Made by a program: the position numbers and the translations under genes
Part shown: positions 1 through 8,411 of the stretch, one piece after another
Layout of the letters: each line of letters starts with the position of its first letter
Position numbering within the stretch: the first letter of the stretch is position 1
Notes under the pieces: model-generated
What the model was told of the DNA's origin: nothing
Databases searched by the model: none
What the model saw: the letters and a program-made list of their open reading frames with translations, nothing else
Origin: Flemingiibacterium sp045635785
GTDB lineage: Bacteria; Bacillota; Clostridia; Oscillospirales; CAG-272
Direction: 5' to 3'
Assembly (NCBI GenBank): GCA_045635785.1
Contig: JAZTWJ010000099.1
Location: forward strand, 1-21,415
Length of the DNA stretch: 21,415 nt

Positions 1-2010
1 CGTCTTTCCTTCCGAAAGCAGAGTTTTTGCCTCTGCAAGAGAGATCCGCCTGCCTGCGATGGTTCCCCATACGGTAAATTTACAGCCTTCCCGATAGCGG
101 TTGCAGCTATAGCCAAAGCGACTACGCACCACATCGCCGCCGCAAAGCGGACAGATACCTGCCGCATCTCCGGCAAAACCATCTGAATCCACAGCATTCG
201 CCTTTGAAAATACGTCAGCGATCTCCGCTTCCGCAATATCCGTTGCGGCTTTTACGGTAAGCTCACCTCGATAGACACGCTTGAGAGCCTTTCCAAGCTC
301 GGCAGTTTTGTATTTATCCATGCCGATGCCCATGCCACCGAGCGCATCTACCAAATATTCACCCGCGGGCAATATGGTATAAACATCCTTTTTCAGCTCA
401 ATATAGCCTGATTTGCGCGCGTTGTCGATGATTTGCGTGCGCGTTGCCTCGGTGCCAAGCTCCAAGCCCTCAAATACTGCCCGATATTCTTCCGCATCGT
501 CCTCGTCATCCGATTTCGCAAGATCCTCGCGAAAAGGATTTTTCAGATAATTGTTCAGCGTTTCTATGGTGTAATGCTTTGGCGGTGAGGTTTCCTTTTC
601 CATCGGTTCGAAGGCGATATTGACAGTATCGCCTTTTTTGAGGGGCGGCAGGACCTTATCCTTCGTGGTATAATCGTCGAACTTCGTCCATCCGGGCTCA
701 ACCATTACCATACCCTTGAGCGTGAATTCCTCGCCGTCTGTAGACGGATCTCCCACAGCAATTTTGATCTCCGTGCGGTCAACAACACAGTCAAGGGCGC
801 AAAATACCGCCGCAAATCGGCGCATGATGGCTCCGTATACCTTCGCCTCATCGGGCGAAAGTCGCGATTTATCCGGAATTTTTGTGGTGGGCGTCAGCGC
901 AGAATGGGCTTCAATCTTGCTGTCATCGAAAATCTTTTTTGATTCCTTGAAAACGACAGGATAGCCCACCGTCGCAACCTTTTCGATTACGCGGCGCATT
1001 TTATCCTTTTCTGCAGTTGCCAGATATTCAGAGTTGGTACGCGGGTACGTAATGTAGCCTTCCTCGTACAGCTTTTGCAATATTTCAAGGCTTTGCTTCA
1101 TGGACATCTTGAACTTCTTGCCGAGAAAGCTCTGCAATTTTGAAAGCGACCATAATTTTCCGGGTGAAAGCTGGTCTTTTTTTCGTTTCAGAGCTGTGAC
1201 GACCGCGCCGAGCGCGTTATAATGTTCACATACCGCCTGACATTTCGCCTGCTCATTTTTCTTATATTTCAGCTTTGAGAGAAGCTCCACCTTCTCACCG
1301 CAGGTCAGCGCCGCAGAGTGTGGCTGATAATAAATATCCGATACAAAATTTCGAATCGCCCGATCCCTTTCGCAGATGGCGCGAACGATCGGCACGATCA
1401 CACGCCCAACGCGCAGCAGAGTTCCTGACTTCAGCGTGGCATAGCGCGTGAGATTGATGCCATACAGCCAGTCCATGTATGTGCGCGCAAAGCCCTCGTT
1501 TGCCAGCATATCAAAGCCGCTTTCTTCGGGCGGATCACTTGCCGCTGCCAGAATGGTCTCCGCCGTCTGATCGGGAAGCCAAAGCCTGCAAAGGCGTTTC
1601 CCTTCCACAACAAATGGCTCTGACGGTGAGAGATCGAAAGACATCATGATACACAAACGAACAATGATCTCGCCTTCCCTATCCGAGTCGCCCGCATTGA
1701 TGATGGTATCCACATCCGGTCGTCGGCAGAGGGTTCGTATAATTTCAAATTGATTCTTTACACCGCTATCCGCACCGCGAAGCTCATAGTGAAATTCCGA
1801 CGGGAAGCAAGGGAGCCCCTGCAAAGTCCACTTGGCGCGCGGCGTTCTGCCGGTGTAAAATTCAATGTCAGACAAAGAAAACAGATGTCCGAACGCCCAG
1901 GTGACAAGAGTATCGCCAACGCTCAGAAAACCGTTCCCCTTAACTGGTTTGCCCAGCGCAGACGCGATGGAACGCGCCAGGCTGGGCTTTTCTGCTATGA
2001 TCAGCTTCAT
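1..2010 (-). CDS. topB: DNA topoisomerase III (type IA), 3' end cut by window edge
   Basis: A type IA topoisomerase that passes single strands through a transient 5'-phosphotyrosine break and decatenates or relaxes DNA. The frame is open from the ATG at 2010 to the left edge (670 codons) with no stop, so the C-terminus is missing. It opens with the TOPRIM start MKLIIAEKPS and carries the acidic TOPRIM motif AGDSDREGE near residues 107-116. The catalytic tyrosine is Tyr322 within GYITYPRTNS. A C4 zinc-finger-like repeat (Cys620, Cys623, Cys636, Cys643) ends in the sequence typical of the Toprim_Crpt C-terminal repeat. The start overlaps the stop of the upstream permease by 4 bp (ATGA), which suggests translational coupling. 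Similar TopB proteins occur in integrative elements, but nothing else here looks mobile, so I read it as chromosomal. Identity is well supported; only the end is unknown. Confidence 0.95.
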   Translation of the reverse strand, partial: MKLIIAEKPSLARSIASALGKPVKGNGFLSVGDTLVTWAFGHLFSLSDIEFYTGRTPRAKWTLQGLPCFPSEFHYELRGADSGVKNQFEIIRTLCRRPDVDTIINAGDSDREGEIIVRLCIMMSFDLSPSEPFVVEGKRLCRLWLPDQTAETILAAASDPPEESGFDMLANEGFARTYMDWLYGINLTRYATLKSGTLLRVGRVIVPIVRAICERDRAIRNFVSDIYYQPHSAALTCGEKVELLSKLKYKKNEQAKCQAVCEHYNALGAVVTALKRKKDQLSPGKLWSLSKLQSFLGKKFKMSMKQSLEILQKLYEEGYITYPRTNSEYLATAEKDKMRRVIEKVATVGYPVVFKESKKIFDDSKIEAHSALTPTTKIPDKSRLSPDEAKVYGAIMRRFAAVFCALDCVVDRTEIKIAVGDPSTDGEEFTLKGMVMVEPGWTKFDDYTTKDKVLPPLKKGDTVNIAFEPMEKETSPPKHYTIETLNNYLKNPFREDLAKSDDEDDAEEYRAVFEGLELGTEATRTQIIDNARKSGYIELKKDVYTILPAGEYLVDALGGMGIGMDKYKTAELGKALKRVYRGELTVKAATDIAEAEIADVFSKANAVDSDGFAGDAAGICPLCGGDVVRSRFGYSCNRYREGCKFTVWGTIAGRRISLAEAKTLLSEGKT

Positions 2011-2966
2011 ATAAGACCTACCATTCGGAGAATGAATGTGCCTAGGAACATGGTAAAGACGCTCATCAGAGTGGAAACAAGGAGGATCTGACCCGCAAGC
2101 TCGTGGTCACTTTTCATCTGCTTCGCCATGATGTAGCTGGAAACGGATGTGGGACTGCCAAATTGAATGAAAATGACTCCAAGCTCCACGCCGCGAAATC
2201 CCATCAGAATGCCGATGAGACAGCATACTGCAGGCAAGATCGCGGTTTTGATCAGCGATGCCATCATCGTCAATCCGATTCGATCCTTGAGGGAGTCCAA
2301 GCGGAAGGATGCACCGAGGCTGATCAGCGCCAGCGGTGTCGTCATACCTGCCAAATAATCAAGACTGCGTGAGGCAAGCAAGGGCAAGGTCAGTCCTGTC
2401 ATCTGCCAGAGAAGCGCCAAAGCGATGGAGATGATCAAAGGATTTGTCACTACCGTTTTTGTAATGCGTACCGTCATCTGTTGAGGTGTCAGCTTTACCT
2501 CGGCAGGCGCGTAGATCGACAGAATGACGACCGCAAAGGCGTTATAAAGCGCAACAATAAACGGCAGTACCAAAGCCATTGTAGAACGTCCCTGCGCACC
2601 AAACATGTTCTCTGCCAACACAAGACCGATGATGGCAGTATTGGCACGGTAAGCGCCTTGAATGAAGGCGCCGCACTTTGCTTTGTCCTTTAAGAAGGTC
2701 GGTATGACAAGGCAAAGGACCACAAAGGATAAAACCACAGCGGCGAGGCAAAAAGCCAGCAGCTTTGGATTCGCATATTCACCGAGATCCGCCTCCGCAA
2801 TATCGATAAACAGCAGACAAGGCAGACAGATTTTGAAAACCATCTTGTCTGCGGCAGATAAGAATCCTTCGTTAAGTAGTTTTTTCTTACCGAAAAGTGC
2901 GCCGAGCATGGTCAAAATAAAGATCGGAGCAACGGAGTTAAGACTGAAAAGCAGACTGTCGAGCAT
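2007..2966 (-). CDS. AEC (auxin efflux carrier) family permease
   Basis: A 319-residue, very hydrophobic protein with about ten predicted membrane helices. It begins with the family-typical N-terminus (LNSVAPIFILTMLGALFGKK) and ends with a C-terminal helix rich in Phe, Leu and Met. The length and the segment containing QFGSPTSVSSYIMAKQM match the MemTrans/AEC fold, whose bacterial members export or import small organic acids such as malate or malonate. The substrate cannot be read from sequence. It lies 45 bp downstream of the CapA-like gene and overlaps topB by 4 bp, so it is probably co-transcribed with both. The nearest Shine-Dalgarno-like stretch (GAAGG) is about 14 nt from the ATG, which is long, so expression may be weak or the spacing relaxed. 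Confidence 0.88.
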   Translation of the reverse strand: MLDSLLFSLNSVAPIFILTMLGALFGKKKLLNEGFLSAADKMVFKICLPCLLFIDIAEADLGEYANPKLLAFCLAAVVLSFVVLCLVIPTFLKDKAKCGAFIQGAYRANTAIIGLVLAENMFGAQGRSTMALVLPFIVALYNAFAVVILSIYAPAEVKLTPQQMTVRITKTVVTNPLIISIALALLWQMTGLTLPLLASRSLDYLAGMTTPLALISLGASFRLDSLKDRIGLTMMASLIKTAILPAVCCLIGILMGFRGVELGVIFIQFGSPTSVSSYIMAKQMKSDHELAGQILLVSTLMSVFTMFLGTFILRMVGLI

Positions 2967-3011
2967 AGTAATTACCGTACCTTCGCGAGAGCGAGGGCTT
3001 CCTTATAAGAT

Positions 3012-4295
3012 TCAGTTGGTTATGAATTTGGGGAGAAATTCCGGCGCGATATTATCGGTAGCATAGGACTTGATCAGAGGAAGTGTCCATGTTTTGTCCT
3101 TGCCGAAATTCGGTGTTCCGTGCAAAGCGCAGAGCTCCGCGGTGTAATTTTCGAGCAGATATACCTGAAGCCCCAACCGCTGTTTGTTGTAATGGGTAAC
3201 GGTGGGATTGTAGATGGGATTTTCGATGGAGATCTCACCGGCTTTTGACTTCACAATGTCAAAGGTCACGATGCCTCCGACCAAATTGAAGTTATCATAT
3301 TGTGTGGAAATAAGATTGCCGAGTGAATATATGACCAGAGTCTGACTGCCGTCAGATGCGCTCTGCCATTCCATCGGCTGGATCACATGGGGATGCATGC
3401 CGATGATCACGTCCGCTCCCGCTTCGGTGATAGCACTTGCTAAAGTTTTTTGTTCATCGCTGACCTTCCACTTGTTTTCGTCGCCCCAGTGCATGACCAC
3501 AAACACAAGATCGGCAAGCTCCTTCGCCTTTTTCGTCATGCGAACGATCTCCTCTTGATCAATATAGGGGACATACATTTCGCTGTTTTTGGGCAAGAAC
3601 ATATTATTGGTAGAATAAGTATAGGTGATGAACGCTATGGAAACGCCCTGCTCCTCAATAACGCAGATGTTCTCGTATTCATCCTTGTTATAGTAGCCGC
3701 CGATCATGGTAATGTCGTTTTTTCGTTCTGACCAATAATCGAGGGTGCCGCGGTAACCCCTTTCGCCTCGGTCAAGGACATGATTGTTGGCGATATTGAC
3801 AATGTCAAAGCCAAGATCGATCAGCGTATCGCCAAGCACCTCGGGAGTATTGAAGTTCGGGAAGCCATAGATGCCTAACTCGTCACCGCAAATGGGCGTC
3901 TCTTGATTGATAAACGCCAGATCCGCCGTAGAAACGATATTTGCGATGCCCTTGTACATATCGGCAAATTGGTAGCTCTCGCCTTCTTTGGCACGGGCTT
4001 TTGCATCGAGGAAAACATTTTCGTGGATGATATTATCCCCAGCCGCAAGGAAGCGTATGGTGGTAGAACCGTCATCTTCGGGCAGAGCTGTTGTTTCGGG
4101 ATATTCAAAAGCGCTTCCGTCCTCGGTGCGAACATTTACATCCGTAGTTTCAGTGCCGACAGGCACGGAAAGATGGGTGGTGTTTTCATCGGTCGTCACC
4201 GCATCGGTGACAAGGCCCCCTTGTGAAGCGGGCGCGCCGCATCCACTGCACATTGCCGCAAGCAGAAGTGCGGCGATCATCTTGTATTTTTTCAT
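3012..4295 (-). CDS. CapA-family (PGA_cap metallophosphatase-fold) lipoprotein
   Basis: A 427-residue predicted lipoprotein. I start it at the internal ATG at 4295, not the longer frame, because that ATG overlaps the upstream stop as ATGA and begins a signal peptide (MKKYKMIAALLLAAMCSGCG) with the likely lipidated Cys19. A low-complexity Thr/Glu-rich linker of about 60 residues follows. The CapA/PGA_cap domain then shows GDNIIH (86-91), NNHVLDRG (170-177), MHWGDE (268-273) and GMHPHVIQP (300-308), the histidines and aspartates expected of the calcineurin-like metal site. Family members are linked to poly-gamma-glutamate capsule synthesis or anchoring, but many Clostridia encode stand-alone copies of unknown role. 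No capB or capC homologue is visible, so a capsule function is only a possibility. Confidence 0.9.
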   Translation of the reverse strand: MKKYKMIAALLLAAMCSGCGAPASQGGLVTDAVTTDENTTHLSVPVGTETTDVNVRTEDGSAFEYPETTALPEDDGSTTIRFLAAGDNIIHENVFLDAKARAKEGESYQFADMYKGIANIVSTADLAFINQETPICGDELGIYGFPNFNTPEVLGDTLIDLGFDIVNIANNHVLDRGERGYRGTLDYWSERKNDITMIGGYYNKDEYENICVIEEQGVSIAFITYTYSTNNMFLPKNSEMYVPYIDQEEIVRMTKKAKELADLVFVVMHWGDENKWKVSDEQKTLASAITEAGADVIIGMHPHVIQPMEWQSASDGSQTLVIYSLGNLISTQYDNFNLVGGIVTFDIVKSKAGEISIENPIYNPTVTHYNKQRLGLQVYLLENYTAELCALHGTPNFGKDKTWTLPLIKSYATDNIAPEFLPKFITN

Positions 4296-4708
4296 TTTTC
4301 CGTTCGCTCCGATGCACAGGGATGCTTGAAAAACGTTTCCAGATCCGCTGTCCAAATTCCTTTCTCATTTTTCGTAAATCCGAGCCACCGAATGAATTTA
4401 TCCTCGCAGTCGCCCTCAAATGTGCACGAATGCACGCCGTGCAGATCAATGAAATTCATCGTCTGCCGTCCCATGATAAACATCGCCTCAGTATCGTCCG
4501 TTCCCTTTGCTTTTGACAGGCACAGAATGTGCGCCGTTTCGCCAAGTTTGAACTGACAAATGCCGAGAAATGTGCCGTTAAATGCATTCTCCGGCTTGTC
4601 GGCAAGCCATGCGCCATAGGCGAGGCTGTCAACATCAAACGCCGTTTCGCAAGCGGCACAGAGAGATTTTTGCATATCTTTATCTTGAATTGGTTTTATG
4701 ATTAGCAT
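4292..4708 (-). CDS. Hypothetical protein, possibly GNAT-fold acyltransferase-like
   Basis: A 138-residue protein I do not recognise with certainty. The order of segments resembles a short GNAT domain: an N-terminal strand (MLIIKPIQDKDM), a region like AYGAWLADKPENAFNGTFLG, a strand with HILCLSKAKGTDDTEA, a helix (MFIMGRQTMNFIDLHGV) and a late RWLGFTKNEKGIW stretch like the terminal GF motif. No clear acetyl-CoA pyrophosphate loop (R/QxxGxG/A) is visible, so catalysis is doubtful. It begins inside rluB (29-bp overlap) behind AAGGAT and its stop overlaps the next start by 4 bp. Both flanks therefore fit a genuine coupled operon member and not a chance frame. Confidence 0.72.
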   Translation of the reverse strand: MLIIKPIQDKDMQKSLCAACETAFDVDSLAYGAWLADKPENAFNGTFLGICQFKLGETAHILCLSKAKGTDDTEAMFIMGRQTMNFIDLHGVHSCTFEGDCEDKFIRWLGFTKNEKGIWTADLETFFKHPCASERTEK

Positions 4709-5468
4709 TTTGCCGATCCTTTTTCTTCAAATTTTTCTCAGAGGAATTTTTTAGATATTCCACCTGTGATTTGGTCAGATGCCGCCATGTGCCCTGTTTG
4801 AGATTGCCAAGCTTCACTTCTCCAATGGCAATACGCGTCAATCGCACCACCTCAAGTCCGCATTTTTCGCACATTTTGCGGATCTGTCTGTTTCGCCCTT
4901 CGTAAAGCTCCATGCGAAGGGTGGTCACATTGCGTCTGACATCGTCGGTCATCGCATGAATTTCTGTATGTACGGGCATGATCTCATACCCGTCGATGAC
5001 CATAGGCGAAGACAACCTTCGAACGGTTTGCCGATCCACTTTCCCTATAACATCCACGTGATAGATCTTCGGGATCAAATGGCGCGGATGTGTCAGCTTC
5101 ATGGCAAGATCGCCGTCGTTGGTCAAAAGAAGCAGACCGTCCGAATCCATGTCAAGCCGCCCAACGGGATAGACGCGCGCGCCCACTTCACTGCAAAGCT
5201 CCACCACATTTTTTCGCCCCTTTTCATCGAATGCGGTGGTAACAACGCCGCGCGGCTTGTTGAGCATGATATAAACAAAATTCTTAAAGCCTTGCTTGAT
5301 GATTTTGCCCTCATATTCGATTTTGTCGATATCGGGATCAACCTTCTGCCCGATTTCGGCAGGGATGCCATTGACGAGAACCGCGCCGCGGGAGATCTCC
5401 CGCTCGGCGGCGCGGCGACTCATCAGACCTACATCTGCCAGATATTTTTGCAATCGTAATTCTTCCAT
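4680..5468 (-). CDS. rluB: Pseudouridine synthase, RsuA/RluB family
   Basis: A 262-residue enzyme that isomerises uridine to pseudouridine in rRNA; RluB-type members act on helix 89-92 positions of 23S rRNA. An N-terminal S4 RNA-binding domain covers residues 2-60 (RLQKYLADVG to VLVNG). The catalytic domain holds the family motif GRLDMDSDG at 103-111 with catalytic Asp106, and the later signature GRNRQIRKM. The tail of about 25 residues is Lys/Asn-rich and probably disordered. It lies 6 bp downstream of the carboxypeptidase stop. rluB sits beside scpAB and dacB in Bacillus subtilis too, so the context agrees. The exact rRNA target (RluB, RluE/F or RsuA type) is inferred from context and not proven by sequence. 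Confidence 0.92.
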   Translation of the reverse strand: MEELRLQKYLADVGLMSRRAAEREISRGAVLVNGIPAEIGQKVDPDIDKIEYEGKIIKQGFKNFVYIMLNKPRGVVTTAFDEKGRKNVVELCSEVGARVYPVGRLDMDSDGLLLLTNDGDLAMKLTHPRHLIPKIYHVDVIGKVDRQTVRRLSSPMVIDGYEIMPVHTEIHAMTDDVRRNVTTLRMELYEGRNRQIRKMCEKCGLEVVRLTRIAIGEVKLGNLKQGTWRHLTKSQVEYLKNSSEKNLKKKDRQNANHKTNSR

Positions 5469-5474
5469 AATAAA

Positions 5475-6569
5475 CTAATGATCAAAAATTTTATCAAAAA
5501 TGTTCTTCTTATACTGCACACGAGCCGCAGAAGTCTCTGCGTATAGCGGCACCTCGCCAAGTATGCGCTCTCCTTCGCGGAATACAATGCGCCCCACGAT
5601 CTCACCTGCTTCGATCGGCGCCCAAAAATAGCGCGGCACCTCGATGGTGCGCTTGATCTCATGCGTACCCTTCGGCAAAACCACAGACAGCGCATCACGG
5701 TTTTTCACCGTAATATCGGGAAAATCACCGCCGATACAGGGGATGATGCAAGCAGATTCGCCCGCTTCGATCAATCTTACCGATTCAAGGGAGGAAAAAC
5801 CGAGATCCAGCATCGCCGCATGATCATGCCAATCATCCGGCGCATTCAGCGTCACCGCTACAAGAGTTAATCCTTCCCTCTCCGCCGCGGAAACAAGACA
5901 GCGACCGCTTGCTTTTGTGAAGCCTGTTTTCACACCAACCGCGCCATCATACAGTCGCAGCATTTTGTTGTGATTGTGAAGCATGCGCTCTGTATCCCCT
6001 ATGCGAATGCGATGTGAGGGTGATGCGGCAATGGTTCTGAAGGTTTCGTTTTGTAAAGCATGGGCTGATAACAACGCCAGCTCTCTTGCGGTGGTGTAAT
6101 GATCTTCATCCGATAACCCGTGCGGATTGGTAAAGTGCGTATTTTCAAGTCCCAGCGATGCCGCTTTTTCGTTCATAAGCGCGGCAAAGCCCTCTATGGA
6201 ACCGCCAAGCTCCATGGCGATCGCCGCCGCCGCATCATTCGCCGATTCCAACATCAGCGCCCATACAAGGGATTCCAGATTCAAACGATCCCCCGCCTTC
6301 AAATAGACAGAGCTTCCCTCTACACCAACCGCTTCGGGCGCAACGGTCACCTCGCGCTGTAAATCGCCCGATTCAATGGCAACCAGCGCGGTCATGATTT
6401 TAGTGGTCGATGCCATTGGTCTGCGCGTATCGGCATCGCGTTCAAACACGATCTCACCGGATTTCGCCATCACGATGGCAGATTTTGCGGAAAGCTCCAA
6501 AGCCGCCACGGGAATTTGAAGTCCAAGCAATATGACAGTCACCAGAAATATTGTCAGAATTTTTCGCAT
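5475..6569 (-). CDS. dacF: Serine D-alanyl-D-alanine carboxypeptidase (peptidase S11, DacB/DacF-like)
   Basis: A 364-residue exported penicillin-binding protein that removes the terminal D-Ala from peptidoglycan pentapeptides. A signal peptide (about residues 1-23) precedes the S11 domain. All three active-site motifs are present: STTK (54-57), SAN (109-111) and KTG (214-216). A beta-rich PBP5-type C-terminal domain follows (about 265-355), ending in a basic stretch that could lie on the membrane. GGAGG is placed 6 nt before the ATG. The gene sits between gerW and rluB; in Bacillus the equivalent enzyme next to scpAB tunes spore cortex cross-linking, so a sporulation role is likely here by analogy. 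The choice between the names dacB and dacF is not settled by sequence alone. Confidence 0.92.
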   Translation of the reverse strand: MRKILTIFLVTVILLGLQIPVAALELSAKSAIVMAKSGEIVFERDADTRRPMASTTKIMTALVAIESGDLQREVTVAPEAVGVEGSSVYLKAGDRLNLESLVWALMLESANDAAAAIAMELGGSIEGFAALMNEKAASLGLENTHFTNPHGLSDEDHYTTARELALLSAHALQNETFRTIAASPSHRIRIGDTERMLHNHNKMLRLYDGAVGVKTGFTKASGRCLVSAAEREGLTLVAVTLNAPDDWHDHAAMLDLGFSSLESVRLIEAGESACIIPCIGGDFPDITVKNRDALSVVLPKGTHEIKRTIEVPRYFWAPIEAGEIVGRIVFREGERILGEVPLYAETSAARVQYKKNIFDKIFDH

Positions 6570-6581
6570 TTTTTGCCTCCT

Positions 6582-6608
6582 TGCGTTTGCTTAATGAAAG
6601 CATACGCA
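6582..6608 (-). promoter_or_regulatory. Stem-loop between gerW and the carboxypeptidase gene
   Basis: Two 11-nt arms (TGCGTATGCTT type) pair across a 5-nt loop with a single A-A mismatch. No T-run follows; the ribosome binding site of the carboxypeptidase gene comes right after. This is not a standard terminator. It could be an mRNA stabiliser or processing site that sets different levels of the two proteins. Confidence 0.4.
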
Positions 6609-6635
6609 AACAGGGCATCCTTCATGCGCTGAAAG

Positions 6636-7124
6636 TTATTCCTTGGCTACCTCTGCAGAGGAATCGTTTGCAGAAACTGCATCGGATTTTTTATCGTCTT
6701 TTTTGAAAATCGACACGATTTTAGACAGCACATCGGGAGAACGCTCGATGAGATTTGCCACCGAGTCGATCTTGTCGCCTGCGCCCTGAGAGCCCGCCCC
6801 AACGTTGAGAAGCTGAACATTTCCATCGGGGGAAATCACCAGGAATCCCACGGGCTGTACGGTAACGCCCGTTCCGCCGCCGCCGCCAAAGTTTGAAGAC
6901 AGCGACTCGGGCTTATGCGTAGCGGTTTCTGCAGCCTTTTTTGAATTTTTACCAACGTAGTCCACGCCACCCGATGCAAAGCCCACCATAACCTTGGACA
7001 CAGGAATAACTGTGGTGCCGCCGGGGGTATTGATGGGTGTGCCGATGATGGTATTTGCATCGACAACGTTCTTGATTTTTTCAAGCGAGGTTTCGATAAT
7101 GCCAGTAATTTTGTTTTCTGCCAT
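6636..7124 (-). CDS. gerW: Spore germination/sporulation protein GerW (YtfJ family)
   Basis: A 162-residue cytosolic protein of the GerW/YtfJ family, known in Bacillus as a forespore-made protein needed for normal germination. It shows the family pattern: an N-terminal helix (IIETSLEKIKNVVDANTIIG), the segment TTVIPVSKVMVGFASGG, a glycine run (FGGGGGTGV, about 79-87) and then PVGFLVISPDGNVQLLNV. The C-terminal 45 residues form a charged helical tail ending in KDDKKSD-like sequence. AAAGGAGAC stands just before the ATG. It follows the DUF2953 gene by about 50 bp; that pair (ytfI-ytfJ) is conserved in endospore formers. Its presence is the main sequence evidence that this organism sporulates or descends from a sporeformer. 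Confidence 0.93.
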   Translation of the reverse strand: MAENKITGIIETSLEKIKNVVDANTIIGTPINTPGGTTVIPVSKVMVGFASGGVDYVGKNSKKAAETATHKPESLSSNFGGGGGTGVTVQPVGFLVISPDGNVQLLNVGAGSQGAGDKIDSVANLIERSPDVLSKIVSIFKKDDKKSDAVSANDSSAEVAKE

Positions 7125-7176
7125 GATACTGTCTCCTTTTCTATAAACAATGAAATTTTTTCAAAACATGATTGCG

Positions 7177-7830
7177 TCAAGCTTTTTGAAGATACCTGAC
7201 ACCGGAACGAACGAGAATATCAAACAACTGCCAGATTCTGAAGGAAAATGTAACATCCGCCGAAGCGACGGTTTTTTCGGCGAGGAAATCCGCTTCTACT
7301 CGAACGAACTCGGCAAGCGCACCTTTTTGCAGATGCAGATGCATGCAGTTATACAAAAGCTCCAGCAAGCACTGCACACCGCCGCATACGGCGCCGTAAA
7401 GCACCGCCGTTTTTGCGGCATCTCCCGTACCGATTATAATAACCAGCCTCTTTAGGTCAATGCGAAGATGATGCCCGAACCGTGAGAGGAAAACCTTTGT
7501 TACATCGGTCAGTTTCCCCACCAAACCGAGAATATCCCGATCGGGCTTTTGTGTATCATCGGAAGCTGGGCTTGCCTCCTTGACGGCGGCTTTTTTCTTC
7601 GATGTTTTATCTTTCTTTACAGATGCAATTTCGGATCTTTTCTGCAATTTCCGAAATCTCTTGATACGGTAATCCTTCAAGCGAGCCGTTTTCGGCTTTG
7701 ACGGAAGAAGCTTGATGCGAAAGATACCAATACCCGCATAAAGCGTCATGTCATCCGCAAAGTCGACTCGCACGCTGATTTTCAAAAACAAGATCAGCGC
7801 GATGACAAGCGCGGCGATCAGCCATCCCAT
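7177..7830 (-). CDS. DUF2953 domain membrane protein (YtfI-like)
   Basis: A 217-residue protein with one N-terminal membrane helix (GWLIAALVIALILFL) and then a DUF2953 domain. The conserved part begins with short strands (YAGIGIFRIKLLP). A Lys-rich linker, about residues 60-95, separates it from a second part with a DLKRLVIIIGTGDAA-like stretch. I start at the ATG at 7830 because GGGAGGGG lies 5 nt upstream; the frame could also open at a TTG at 7863, which would overlap the scpB stop. The family is of unknown biochemical function and is found paired with GerW, so a sporulation-linked role at a membrane is plausible but unproven. Confidence 0.85.
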   Translation of the reverse strand: MGWLIAALVIALILFLKISVRVDFADDMTLYAGIGIFRIKLLPSKPKTARLKDYRIKRFRKLQKRSEIASVKKDKTSKKKAAVKEASPASDDTQKPDRDILGLVGKLTDVTKVFLSRFGHHLRIDLKRLVIIIGTGDAAKTAVLYGAVCGGVQCLLELLYNCMHLHLQKGALAEFVRVEADFLAEKTVASADVTFSFRIWQLFDILVRSGVRYLQKA

Positions 7831-7859
7831 CGCATCCCCTCCCAACCTTATATAGCATT

Positions 7860-8411
7860 TCAAGAATTTTCTTCGGGTTTTATTTCCACGGTTGCGAATA
7901 ATTCAACGGGCGGCAGCATATCGGGAGATGTGATGCCGAAAACCCGCAAAAATTCATCCGTCGTCCGATATAACGCAGGACGACCGGGCGCATCCAATCT
8001 GCCGCAAACCTCGATCAGCCGTTTGTCCGTAAGATTGTTGACCGAATAGGTGGAATCTATTCCGCGCACAGAGTCGATATATGAGCGCGTTACAGGCTGA
8101 TGATAAGCCACGATTGCCAACGTTTCCAGCGAGCTTCGCGAAAGGTTGCCGCCAAGTCTTACGCCGAGCGCCACGCGGATCTTATCCGCGAATTGTTCCT
8201 TTGTGCAAAGCTGACAGGATTCCTCAAATTGAAGAAGTTGTATACCGCGCCCTGCATCCGCCTTGGAATATTCTTCAGCCATTTCATTTAGAAGCAGCTT
8301 CACATCTGGAATCTCGCATTCCGCCGCAACAGCCAGCTTCTCGTATTCAATGGGATAGCCTGCGGCGAACATTACCGCCTCAAGTATAGCTTTCTGCTGT
8401 ATTTTCTCCAT
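7860..8411 (-). CDS. scpB: Segregation and condensation protein B
   Basis: The 'kite' subunit of the SMC-ScpA-ScpB condensin complex, which loads on and organises the chromosome for segregation. The protein is about 183 residues and shows two winged-helix domains: the first begins AILEAVMFAAGYPI, the second holds the signature LSRSSLETLAIVAYHQPVTR followed by DSVRGIDS. I start at ATG 8411; a TTG at 8420 is also in frame and lies nearer to AAAGGAAAA. It overlaps the end of scpA by about 32 bp, so the two subunits are probably translated in a coupled way. The C-terminal end is acidic. Confidence 0.94.
   Translation of the reverse strand: MEKIQQKAILEAVMFAAGYPIEYEKLAVAAECEIPDVKLLLNEMAEEYSKADAGRGIQLLQFEESCQLCTKEQFADKIRVALGVRLGGNLSRSSLETLAIVAYHQPVTRSYIDSVRGIDSTYSVNNLTDKRLIEVCGRLDAPGRPALYRTTDEFLRVFGITSPDMLPPVELFATVEIKPEENS

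Noticed and set aside
1..2010. topB as a sign of an integrated conjugative element
   Set aside because: Topoisomerase III is common in such elements, but no relaxase, integrase, T4SS or att-like repeat is visible, and the gene is coupled to an ordinary chromosomal cluster.
2967..3011. Imperfect hairpin (CCCTCGC with GCGAAGG) between the CapA-like and permease genes
   Set aside because: It has a mismatch and no T-run, so it does not qualify as a terminator.
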